NCBI GenBank assembly: GCA_963204785.1
Contig: CAUJHG010000062.1
Location: 1 to 64,000 of the forward strand
Length of the DNA: 64,000 bases
Reading direction: 5' to 3'
From: Pseudomonadota bacterium
Lineage (GTDB): Bacteria > Pseudomonadota > Gammaproteobacteria > Burkholderiales > Burkholderiaceae_E
Below, piece after piece: positions 53,731-61,388 of this stretch. Below the pieces are notes generated by a model. It did not search any database and had not been told where the DNA came from. It saw nothing but the letters and a program-made list of their open reading frames with translations. Numbering within the stretch: position 1 is the stretch's first letter; each line of letters begins with the position of its first letter. The translations under genes were made by a program, and so were the position numbers.

Positions 53731-56463
53731 TTGGCTACCCGAGCCCCCGCAACCGACGATCCCTACCTGGCCGCCGGCCATACGCCGATGATGGCGCAGT
53801 ACCTGCGCATCAAGGCCGAACACCCGCGCGTGCTGCTGTTCTACCGGATGGGCGACTTCTACGAACTCTTCCACGACGACGCCGAGAAGGCGGCAAGGCT
53901 GCTCGGGATCACGCTCACGCGCCGCGGCTTTTCCGCGGGCGAGCCGATTCCGATGGCCGGCGTCCCGGTGCACTCGGTCGAGCAGCACCTGGCCAGGCTG
54001 ATCCGGCTGGGCGAATCGGTGGCGATCTGCGAGCAGATCGGCGACCCTGCGCTGTCCAAGGGTCCGGTCGAGCGCAAGGTCGTGCGCATCGTCACTCCGG
54101 GCACCCTGACCGATGCGCAACTGCTCCCGGAACGCGACGACCGGCTGCTGCTCGCGCTGCTCCCCGGTCCACGGCGCATCGCCGCCGCCTGGATGGTGGT
54201 CGCCAGCGGCGAGTGCTGGATCGCGGAGTTCCCGCCGGCACAGCTCACTGCGGAGCTCGACCGCCTCAGGCCTGCGGAGCTGGTGCTGCCCGAATCCCAG
54301 GATCCTGCGCGGATCCCCGGCTGGCCGGACGAGGCCCTGGCGGATGCCTGCCCGGCCTCGATCGCCCGGCTGGCCGACTGGCAGTTCGACCGCGAACGCG
54401 CCGGGATGCGACTGAGCGCAATCCTCGGCGTGGCCGACCTCTCCGGTTTCGGCGTCGACGAGGCCCCCGACGCCGTGGGCGCCGCCGGCGCGCTTCTCGA
54501 GTACGTCGCACGCACGCAGGGACAGGCGCCCACGCACCTGCAGGGCCTGCGCGTGCACCATGGCGACGACTTCCTGGTGGTCGACCCGGTGGCCCGGCGC
54601 AACCTGGAGATCACCGAGACGCTGCGCGGCGAGGCCTCGCCATGTCTGCTCTCGGTGCTGGACCACTGCGCAACCAGCGCCGGCGCCCGGCTGCTGCGCC
54701 GCTGGCTGCAGCAGCCGCTGCGTTCGCAGCAGGCCGCAGCCGACCGGCACCGGCGCGTGTCGGTGCTGCAGTCGGGCGGCGGCACGCTGCAGATCGCACT
54801 GCCGGGCGACGAGGCCCGCCGCCGGCCCGGGCTGCGCGAAGCGCTCGCCCGCACGGTCGACTTCGAGCGGATCGCCGCGCGAATCGCGCTGCGCTCGGTG
54901 CGCCCGCGCGAGCTGGCAGCGCTGCGCGACGCCACTCCCGCAGTGCGCGCGCTCGCCGATGCGCTGCGAACCCTGGACGAGACCCTGTTCGGCGCCACTG
55001 TCCAGGCCCTCGCGTTGCCCGAGCAGGTCGACGTCCTGCTGGCGGGCGCGCTGGCCGAGGAACCCGCCGCGCTGGTGCGCGACGGTGGCGTCTTCCGCGC
55101 CGGCTTCGACGACGCCCTCGACGAGCTGCGCGCGATCGACGAGGGATGCGACGGCTTCCTGGCCGCCCTCGAGCAGCGCGAGCGCGAGCGCACAGGAATC
55201 GCCAACCTGCGCGTCGGCTTCAACAACGTCCACGGCTTCTTCATCGAGGTGAGTCGTGGCCAGACGGCACGGGTGCCCGACGATTACCGACGGCGACAAA
55301 CCCTCAAGAACGCCGAGCGCTACCTGACCCCGGAGCTGAAGGCCTTCGAGGACAAGGCGCTCTCGGCACGCGAGCGGGCGCTCGCGCGCGAGCGCGAACT
55401 CTACGAGCAGCTGCTCGACACGCTGGCCGCCACGGTGCCCGCCTGGCAGCGGATCGGGCGCGCGGTCGCCGAAATCGACCTGCTCGCCTGCCTGGCCGAA
55501 CGCGCGCGCACGCTCGGCTGGGTGGCCCCCGAGTTCACCGCCCTGCCAGGCATCGAGATCCGCGCGGGGCGCCATCCGGTGGTCGAGTCCAGGGTGGAAC
55601 GCTTCGTCCCCAACGACTGCCTGCTCGACGACCGCAGGCGCATGGTGCTGCTCACCGGCCCCAACATGGGCGGCAAGTCGACCTTCATGCGGCAGGTGGC
55701 GCTGATCACCCTGCTGGCCTATTGCGGCAGCTTCGTGCCCGCGGAGACCTGCCGTCTCGGACCGATCGACCGCATCTTCACGCGCATCGGCGCCTCCGAC
55801 GATCTCGCCGGCGGACGCTCGACCTTCATGGTCGAGATGACCGAGGCGGCGGCGATCCTGCACGCGGCCACCGAACGTTCGCTGGTGCTGATGGACGAGA
55901 TCGGCCGCGGCACCTCGACCTTCGACGGACTCGCGCTCGCGCACGCGATCGCGGCGCGGCTGATCACCCACAACCGCGCCTTCACGCTGTTCGCGACCCA
56001 CTACTTCGAGCTCACGCAGCTCGCGCAGCGCCACCCGCAGGCGATCAACCGTCATCTCGCCGCCGCCGAGCACCGCGGCGCCATCGCCTTCCTGCACGAA
56101 GTGCGCGACGGTCCTGCCAACCGCAGCTACGGGCTCCAGGTGGCGCGCCTCGCCGGTCTGCCGGCACCGGTGGTGCGCTCTGCCGGGCAACTGCTCGAGG
56201 CGCTCGAGGCACGTTCGCGCGAAGGCGACGCGCAGTTCGATCTCTTCCGTGCGCATGCCGATGACGCTGCGCCGACCGAAGCCCGGGAGATGCAGCCGGG
56301 CGCGCACGTCACAGGCGCCGATGGCCCGAGCGAACTTTCCGAGGGCGCACGCGCAGCGCTCGAGCAGCTTGCGCAGGTGGATCCCGATCAGCTCAGCGCA
56401 CGCCAGGCGCTCGACCTGGTCTACGCGCTGAAGGAGGCGCTTGGCGGGCGAGCAGGCGCCTGA
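53731..56463 (+). CDS. mutS: DNA mismatch repair protein MutS
   Basis: MutS recognises base mismatches and starts repair. The mismatch-binding Phe-X-Glu is in [10 protein letters not shown]. Later come the lever/clamp region ([20 protein letters not shown]) and the ABC-type ATPase: Walker [10 protein letters not shown], then [20 protein letters not shown] and FATHYFELT. The C-terminal tail ends [12 protein letters not shown]. Start uncertain: TTG 53731 (910 residues) is used because a TAATCG/GATAAT-like -10 lies between it and a longer GTG start at 53677; neither has a strong ribosome binding site. Confidence 0.95.
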   Translation: MATRAPATDDPYLAAGHTPMMAQYLRIKAEHPRVLLFYRMGDFYELFHDDAEKAARLLGITLTRRGFSAGEPIPMAGVPVHSVEQHLARLIRLGESVAICEQIGDPALSKGPVERKVVRIVTPGTLTDAQLLPERDDRLLLALLPGPRRIAAAWMVVASGECWIAEFPPAQLTAELDRLRPAELVLPESQDPARIPGWPDEALADACPASIARLADWQFDRERAGMRLSAILGVADLSGFGVDEAPDAVGAAGALLEYVARTQGQAPTHLQGLRVHHGDDFLVVDPVARRNLEITETLRGEASPCLLSVLDHCATSAGARLLRRWLQQPLRSQQAAADRHRRVSVLQSGGGTLQIALPGDEARRRPGLREALARTVDFERIAARIALRSVRPRELAALRDATPAVRALADALRTLDETLFGATVQALALPEQVDVLLAGALAEEPAALVRDGGVFRAGFDDALDELRAIDEGCDGFLAALEQRERERTGIANLRVGFNNVHGFFIEVSRGQTARVPDDYRRRQTLKNAERYLTPELKAFEDKALSARERALARERELYEQLLDTLAATVPAWQRIGRAVAEIDLLACLAERARTLGWVAPEFTALPGIEIRAGRHPVVESRVERFVPNDCLLDDRRRMVLLTGPNMGGKSTFMRQVALITLLAYCGSFVPAETCRLGPIDRIFTRIGASDDLAGGRSTFMVEMTEAAAILHAATERSLVLMDEIGRGTSTFDGLALAHAIAARLITHNRAFTLFATHYFELTQLAQRHPQAINRHLAAAEHRGAIAFLHEVRDGPANRSYGLQVARLAGLPAPVVRSAGQLLEALEARSREGDAQFDLFRAHADDAAPTEAREMQPGAHVTGADGPSELSEGARAALEQLAQVDPDQLSARQALDLVYALKEALGGRAGA

Positions 56464-56471
56464 TCGTCCGG

Positions 56472-57044
56472 TCAGTGCAACCGGTGCGCCCCCGGTGGCA
56501 GCTCCCGGTCGCCCTCCTCGCTGTCGTCGTCGTGCCGGTGCAGGCCGTAGGGCTGCCCGGTGTCGCGAAGGAACGCCGTCCGCTCGCGCTCGACCTCCTC
56601 GACGGTCGCCTCGCGCACGTCGATCACGCGCAGCTCGAAGCGCAGGGACATCCCCGCCAGGGGATGGTTGCCGTCGAGCACCACCGCCTCGTCGGTGTAG
56701 TCGGTCACGGTGAACAGCCCGACCTCGCCGTCGTCGCCCGGCGCGCCCTCGAAGGTCATCCCCACCTCGAGCGCATCGGGAAAATCCGATCGCGCCGCCA
56801 GCCGCACCAGTTCGGGATCGTAGTCCCCGAAGCTGTCTTCGGGCTCCAGGTGGAGCATGGTCTCGTAGCCGACCTCACGTCCTTCGAGCGCCTGCTCGAC
56901 GCGGATGAACACCGCACCGTAGCCGCCCTGCAGGTAGGTCAGCTCCCTCTCCGCGGGTTCGAGCGCCTCGCCCTGGGAGTCGTACAGACGGTACTCCACG
57001 GTCACCCAGACATCATCCGCGATCCGCATCTCCATCTCCGCCAT
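56472..57044 (-). CDS. slyD: FKBP-type peptidyl-prolyl isomerase, SlyD-like
   Basis: A 190-residue cytoplasmic PPIase/chaperone. It opens with the FKBP strand VWVTVEYRLYDSQG and has YLQGGYGAVFIRVEQALEG, then LHLEPEDSFGDYDPEL, and the insert-in-flap domain (VGMTFEGAPGD, then VVLDGNHPLAGMSLRFEL). The C-terminus is rich in His and Asp (GLHRHDDDSEEGD), recalling the metal-binding tail of SlyD but shorter. It converges with mutS (8-base gap). Confidence 0.93.
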   Translation of the reverse strand: MAEMEMRIADDVWVTVEYRLYDSQGEALEPAERELTYLQGGYGAVFIRVEQALEGREVGYETMLHLEPEDSFGDYDPELVRLAARSDFPDALEVGMTFEGAPGDDGEVGLFTVTDYTDEAVVLDGNHPLAGMSLRFELRVIDVREATVEEVERERTAFLRDTGQPYGLHRHDDDSEEGDRELPPGAHRLH

Positions 57045-57389
57045 GAACGGCCGTGAAAGGACATCCCCGGCTCGCGGCCGAGTCTATCGCCTGCGACCGG
57101 ATCCCGCCATGCGCCGGTGCCGCCGATGCGCGGATCCCTTGCTCCGGGCGGACCGCCGTCTGATGCGAAAGCGTGGCCCGGCGTCAACCGTCCTGGAGTT
57201 CGTGCGTTGAGCGTGGGCCGACTGTCGCAAAGATGCAGCGTGCGCGCCGGACCGTGCGGCGCAGTCAGCTACGCACTGGTACAATCCCCAATTGATTTCC
57301 ATGCATATTTGGGATTCTGGCGTAAGGCCTGCTCGCAACAGCCGATCCAGGAATCCGACCATCCACTACATCGCCCTGAAGGAAGATCC
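57045..57389. other. 345-base divergent intergenic region with a -10-like box
   Basis: Between slyD (leftward) and the lipoprotein gene (rightward). It contains TACAAT at 57280-57285 in the context TGGTACAATCC and then an AT-rich stretch (57286-57315). The box would give a leader of about 100 bases for the lipoprotein gene. No convincing -35, no RNA gene and no supported ORF are seen. Confidence 0.4.
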
Positions 57390-57737
57390 ATGAAGAAGTC
57401 GCTCCTCGTCGCATCCCTGCTCGCCCTGACGCTGACCGCCTGCGGCCAGAAGGAAGAGCCCGCGCCCGCACCCGCTGCCGAGACCCCGGCGCCCGCCGCG
57501 ACCGAGGCCGCCAAGGATGCCGGCGCCGCCGTCGAGGCTGCGAAGGAATCCGCTGGCGAGGCGAAGGAAGCCGCCGGCGCTGCAGTCGAGGCCGCAAAGG
57601 ACGCCGCTGGTGCTGCGGTCGAGGCCGCCAAGGACGCCGCCGGCGCCGCAACCGAAGCGGTGAAGGACGCTGCCGCGACCGCCAAGGATGCCGCCGGCGC
57701 CGCTGTCGAGGCCGCCAAGGAAGAGATCAAGAAGTAA
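57390..57737 (+). CDS. Small lipoprotein with hendecad (LEA-like) Ala/Lys/Glu repeats
   Basis: A 115-residue predicted lipoprotein. The signal peptide ends in the lipobox LTAC (Cys18). After a Pro/Ala linker (24-37) comes an Ala-rich amphipathic stretch repeating AAKDAAGAAVE-like units. Lys residues fall at 59, 70, 81, 92 (11-residue spacing) and then 99 and 110, mixing 11- and 7-residue periods. This recalls group 3 LEA proteins and other coiled or membrane-surface helices. AGGAAG lies before the ATG. Function unknown; envelope stabilisation or stress protection are guesses. Confidence 0.85.
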   Translation: MKKSLLVASLLALTLTACGQKEEPAPAPAAETPAPAATEAAKDAGAAVEAAKESAGEAKEAAGAAVEAAKDAAGAAVEAAKDAAGAATEAVKDAAATAKDAAGAAVEAAKEEIKK

Positions 57738-57756
57738 TTCCTGATCTGCCCGACCC

Positions 57757-57787
57757 GAAGGCCGGCCTCGCGCCGGCCTTCTCGTTT
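57757..57787 (+). terminator. Terminator of the lipoprotein gene
   Basis: GAAGGCCGGC and GCCGGCCTTC form a perfect 10-bp stem around CTCGC, followed by TCGTTT. It begins 20 bases after the stop and lies in the convergent gap with the MBL hydrolase. Confidence 0.7.
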
Positions 57788-57858
57788 CCGGACGGGGCTG
57801 CTGGCGCCCTGCCGACCGGGAAATCATTCCCACCCGGAAGTCCGGAACGCAGCCGGCC

Positions 57859-58635
57859 CTAGACCTCGACCCAGTCGATTCCGTCGTCCTGGTCGGCCAC
57901 CAGCACCGACTCCGGCGGCTGCCCCCAGGCACTCGCAAGCGCTTCCCGGGCGAGTTCGGGGCGATTGTTGGAACGGCTCAGGTGCGCAGCCACCACGGTG
58001 CGCAGCCGGCTCTGATCGATGGCCGCCAGCAGTTCGCCGGCAGTCCGGTTCGCGAGGTGGCCGTAATCGCCTGCGATGCGCCGCTTGAGCGCCGCCGGGT
58101 AGTCGCTCGCCTCGAGCATCGCCGGATCGTGGTTGCATTCGAGGACGATCGCGTCCAGCCGCTGCATCGTGCGCACCACGTGCGGCGTCACGTGCCCGAG
58201 ATCGGTGAGCACGCCCAGGCGCGCGCTGCCATCGTCGATCACGAACTGCACCGGTTCGCGCGCATCGTGCGGGACCGCCACCGGCTCGATCCGCACGCCC
58301 GCCACCTCGAAGGGGCGGTGGGGATCGATCCAGCACACCTGCGCCGCAGCACGCATCGCCGACCGGCCTGCCTGGGCGGTTCCGTAGGTGAGATGGAGCG
58401 GAATTCCGTAGGTGGCGGCAAGCCGCGGGGCAGCGCCGATGTGATCGCCGTGCTCGTGAGTGACCAGCACCGCGTGCAGGTCGCCCGCGCCCAGGCCGAG
58501 CCGCCCGAGGCGACGTCCCGCCTCGCGCACGCCGAAGCCGCAATCGATCAGCAGCCGAACCCGCGCATCGGGGCTGCCGCACTCCACGAGCAGCGCATTG
58601 CCTTCGCTGCCGCTGCCGAGACTGTTGAAACGCAT
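57859..58635 (-). CDS. MBL fold metallo-hydrolase (YycJ/WalJ-like)
   Basis: A 258-residue metallo-beta-lactamase fold protein. The zinc motif HxHxDH is VLVTHEHGDHIGAAPRLA, followed by VPHDAREPVQFVI, LGVLTDLGHVTPHVV and a late AAHLSRSNNRPELAREAL. These fit the YycJ/WalJ group. ATG 58635 (MRFNSLGSGSEGNALLV) is preferred to a GTG 12 codons upstream because the family begins there. It lies downstream of bamC in the dapA-bamC-MBL cluster. A nucleic-acid or small-molecule substrate is likely, not beta-lactams. Confidence 0.9.
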   Translation of the reverse strand: MRFNSLGSGSEGNALLVECGSPDARVRLLIDCGFGVREAGRRLGRLGLGAGDLHAVLVTHEHGDHIGAAPRLAATYGIPLHLTYGTAQAGRSAMRAAAQVCWIDPHRPFEVAGVRIEPVAVPHDAREPVQFVIDDGSARLGVLTDLGHVTPHVVRTMQRLDAIVLECNHDPAMLEASDYPAALKRRIAGDYGHLANRTAGELLAAIDQSRLRTVVAAHLSRSNNRPELAREALASAWGQPPESVLVADQDDGIDWVEV

Positions 58636-58692
58636 GCGCTGCGGGGGAACGCCGGGTCCGGGGCCGGTCACCCGGTGGCCGGCGCCTCCTCG

Positions 58693-59847
58693 CTACTGAT
58701 CCAGTTGCTCGCGCAGCAGGGCGACGATCTTGGCAGCAGTCTTGCGATCGTTCCCGGAACCGAGCGCAGCGCCGTCCTTGTCGAGCACCGTGACCCTGGA
58801 GAGGGAATCGTTGCCCTCGACCCGGATCCGGTATTGCTGGGCCGACGTGGGCTTGGTGGGTCCGCGCGAGAACAGCCGCGACAGCAGGCCTTTCTTCTCG
58901 CCGCTGGAGTCGACGAGTTCAGGATCGATGTAGCGGACGAAGTAGACGCCCTGGGAGCGATCACGGTCCTCGACCGTGAAGCCGCCTCGGTCGAGCGCGA
59001 GCCCGACCCGGCGCCAGGCGCGATCGAAGGGCTCGCGCACCTCCAGCGCCTCGCCCGCAGGACCAGGCAGCACGCGCGCGACCTGCGCCTGCGATGCAGT
59101 CGGCGTTGCCGCAGCCACCTGCCCGGTGTCCGCACCGAGGCGCACCATCAGGCGCCGCAGGAACTCGGCCTCGAGGTCCGGATCGGTCGGGCGCGGCTGC
59201 CACATCGTGCGGTCGCGCCCCTCGTTGGTGAACACCTCCTGCATGCCGCGATGGCTGATGTAGATCTCGGTGCCACCAGCCACCGTTTCGAAGCGGGTGC
59301 GGAACTTGTCGCGCTCGGACGTCGAGTACACCGACTCGAACAGCCGGCCGACGGTGCGACGGATGATGTCCTGGGGAATCTTCGCCCTGTTCTCCGCCCA
59401 CTCGGTCTCCATCACCCCGGTGGCAGGCGACTCGGACTGCAGCACGAAGCCGGACTCCTGCCAGAACTCCTTGACCAGCGGCCAGAGCTTCTCGGCAGGC
59501 TGCGCGACGACCAGCCAGCGCTGCGTACCGGCGCGCTCGATGCGCATGCCCTCCACCGAGGGAAGCACTTTCGCGTCGGCTGCCTGCGCGCGCTCCACGG
59601 TGCGCGCACTCTGGTAGCCGGAAAAGGTGCGCTGCTCACGCTCCGGAATGGCGTAACGGTCGTCACCCCTGGGGCTGACCAGGTCGGGCGGGACGTCCAG
59701 TGGCGGCAGCTTGGCGGCGGACTTGTAGTCGATCTTCGTGCGCTGCTCGATCTCCTGGGTGATCGAACAGGCCGACAGGGCCAGCGCAAGCGCCAGCAGG
59801 ATCGACCATCGCGCAGGGGCGGCGCTCTGCGTGCGGGTCGGTTTCAT
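58693..59847 (-). CDS. bamC: Outer membrane protein assembly factor BamC (NlpB)
   Basis: BamC is a lipoprotein of the BAM complex that inserts beta-barrel proteins into the outer membrane. The 384-residue precursor starts [18 protein letters not shown] and has the lipobox LSAC (LALSACSI). Two helix-grip domains follow: [20 protein letters not shown] and [20 protein letters not shown]. Its start overlaps the dapA stop by four bases (ATGA), the conserved dapA-bamC linkage. The C-terminal [16 protein letters not shown] is typical. Confidence 0.94.
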   Translation of the reverse strand: MKPTRTQSAAPARWSILLALALALSACSITQEIEQRTKIDYKSAAKLPPLDVPPDLVSPRGDDRYAIPEREQRTFSGYQSARTVERAQAADAKVLPSVEGMRIERAGTQRWLVVAQPAEKLWPLVKEFWQESGFVLQSESPATGVMETEWAENRAKIPQDIIRRTVGRLFESVYSTSERDKFRTRFETVAGGTEIYISHRGMQEVFTNEGRDRTMWQPRPTDPDLEAEFLRRLMVRLGADTGQVAAATPTASQAQVARVLPGPAGEALEVREPFDRAWRRVGLALDRGGFTVEDRDRSQGVYFVRYIDPELVDSSGEKKGLLSRLFSRGPTKPTSAQQYRIRVEGNDSLSRVTVLDKDGAALGSGNDRKTAAKIVALLREQLDQ

Positions 59848-60722
59848 CGAACTGCGACTCCTGAGGCCTTCAGCGCGGCAAGGACCGTGGCGTGATGCGC
59901 CTCGGACAGCGGTGTCAGCGGGAGCCGGATTCCCCCTGGCATGCGCCCCATCCGCGCCAGTGCCCACTTGACCGGGATCGGGTTGGCCTCGACGAACAGG
60001 CCGGCGCTCAGCGGCAGCAACTGCCGGTTGAGCGCCCGCGCGGTCTGCCAGTCACCGGACAGCGCTGCCTGGCACATCCGCGCAAACTCGGCTGGCGCCA
60101 CGTTGGCGACGACCGAGATCACGCCGTGTCCGCCCATCGCCATCAGCGCGAGCGCGGAATCGTCGTTGCCGCTGTAGAGAGCGAACTCGGCCGGAACCCG
60201 GGCCAGCAGATCGCAGGCGCGCGGGATGTCGCCGGTGGCGTCCTTCAGCCCGATGATCCCGGGCACCCCGGCGAGCCGCACCACGGTGTCGTTGGAGAGA
60301 TCCGCGACGGTGCGCGAAGGCACGTTGTACAGGATGACCGGCAGCCCGACCTCGGCGACCGCGCAGAAGTGCCTGTACAGGCCCTCCTGCGTGGGCTTGT
60401 TGTAATAGGGGACGACCTGCAGGGTGGCATCCGCACCGACCCGCTTCGCGTTCGTGGTCAGTTCGATCGCTTCGCGCGTGGAGTTGCCGCCGGTGCCGGC
60501 GATCACCGGCACCCGGCCTGCGGCCTGCTCCACCGTGACGCGCACGATCTCGTCGTGCTCGGAGAAATCCACCGTCGGGGACTCGCCGGTGGTTCCGACC
60601 GCCACGATGCCCGCGGTGCCCTGTTCGACGTGCCAGTCGATGAGACGTCGGTAGCTGTCGAAGTCGATGCTGCCGTCGTCGTGCATCGGCGTCACGATCG
60701 CAACGATGCTGCCTTTGATCAT
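59844..60722 (-). CDS. dapA: 4-hydroxy-tetrahydrodipicolinate synthase
   Basis: DapA condenses pyruvate with aspartate semialdehyde toward lysine and meso-diaminopimelate. The 292-residue TIM barrel has the GTTGE loop (43-47), Tyr132 in ILYNVPSRT and the Schiff-base Lys160 in GLKDATGD. All catalytic residues are present. ATG 60722 gives the usual family start [13 protein letters not shown]; an ATG three codons earlier is possible. It sits close behind a TAGAAT box at 60746-60751. Confidence 0.97.
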   Translation of the reverse strand: MIKGSIVAIVTPMHDDGSIDFDSYRRLIDWHVEQGTAGIVAVGTTGESPTVDFSEHDEIVRVTVEQAAGRVPVIAGTGGNSTREAIELTTNAKRVGADATLQVVPYYNKPTQEGLYRHFCAVAEVGLPVILYNVPSRTVADLSNDTVVRLAGVPGIIGLKDATGDIPRACDLLARVPAEFALYSGNDDSALALMAMGGHGVISVVANVAPAEFARMCQAALSGDWQTARALNRQLLPLSAGLFVEANPIPVKWALARMGRMPGGIRLPLTPLSEAHHATVLAALKASGVAVR

Positions 60723-60745
60723 TGTCGTCATCCCGGGAAAACTGG

Positions 60746-60751
60746 ATTCTA
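60746..60751 (-). promoter_or_regulatory. Candidate dapA -10 box
   Basis: TAGAAT on the - strand, embracing the TAG stop of the upstream methyltransferase gene. It is 24 bases from ATG 60722, so the leader is very short and lacks a good Shine-Dalgarno. Confidence 0.45.
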
Positions 60752-61315
60752 TCCGACCCGCCGCCGCTCCTGCCTCACCGCCGGCGGCCGCAGCGCGCAC
60801 ACGCGCTGGATCATCGCCGGGCGCGGCAGATCGACGTATCCGTCCTCAAAGGCAAGGACTTCGAGCCCGCAGCGCACCGCAGCCTCGAAGAGTTCCCCGC
60901 GACGCAGCAGGAACTCCGGTCGTGCTGGCCGGCCGAAGCGCTCGTTGCCGCGGGCGAAGGTCTCGTAGATCAGCACGCCTGCGGGCTTGACCAGCCCCAG
61001 GAGCAGATCCAGCCGTGGACGGAACAGGTAGTTGCAGCAGACCACCGCGTCGAAGCGCTGCGCCCCGAAGGCCCAGGGACCGGATTCGAGGTCTGCGCAC
61101 AAGCGCTGCGCCCGGGGGTCGGCCGAAGCGAGCGCGTCCGGGTTGCGGTCGACGATGGTGACCCTGGCGCCGCGCTCGAGCAGGGGCGCCAGGTTGCGCC
61201 CCGGCCCGCCCGCGAAGTCGAGCACCTGCGCGCCCGGTTCGATGAGTCCTGCCCAGCGCACGACCCAGGTCGACGGCGCCATGGCCTCGAGCCCGCACCG
61301 CCCCTGCTCAGACAT
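60749..61315 (-). CDS. Class I SAM-dependent methyltransferase
   Basis: A 188-residue Rossmann-type methyltransferase. The SAM-binding glycine motif is [20 protein letters not shown], followed by [14 protein letters not shown] and [11 protein letters not shown]. Substrate unknown. The N-terminus is [13 protein letters not shown], as in rRNA/tellurite-type small methyltransferases (TehB-like), but assignment is loose. It ends just upstream of dapA and diverges from the GGDEF-EAL gene. Confidence 0.88.
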   Translation of the reverse strand: MSEQGRCGLEAMAPSTWVVRWAGLIEPGAQVLDFAGGPGRNLAPLLERGARVTIVDRNPDALASADPRAQRLCADLESGPWAFGAQRFDAVVCCNYLFRPRLDLLLGLVKPAGVLIYETFARGNERFGRPARPEFLLRRGELFEAAVRCGLEVLAFEDGYVDLPRPAMIQRVCALRPPAVRQERRRVG

Positions 61316-61388
61316 AAGTCGCACCATTTCCGCCGCTCACACGCTAGAGTGTATCGGCCTGCGCCGCCGTCGCGGCCAGCACCCGACA

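Noticed and set aside
53080..56307. Very long open frame antisense to mutS
   Set aside because: It mirrors the codon pattern of mutS in GC-rich DNA, has no recognisable domain and no ribosome binding site. MutS is unmistakable on the other strand.
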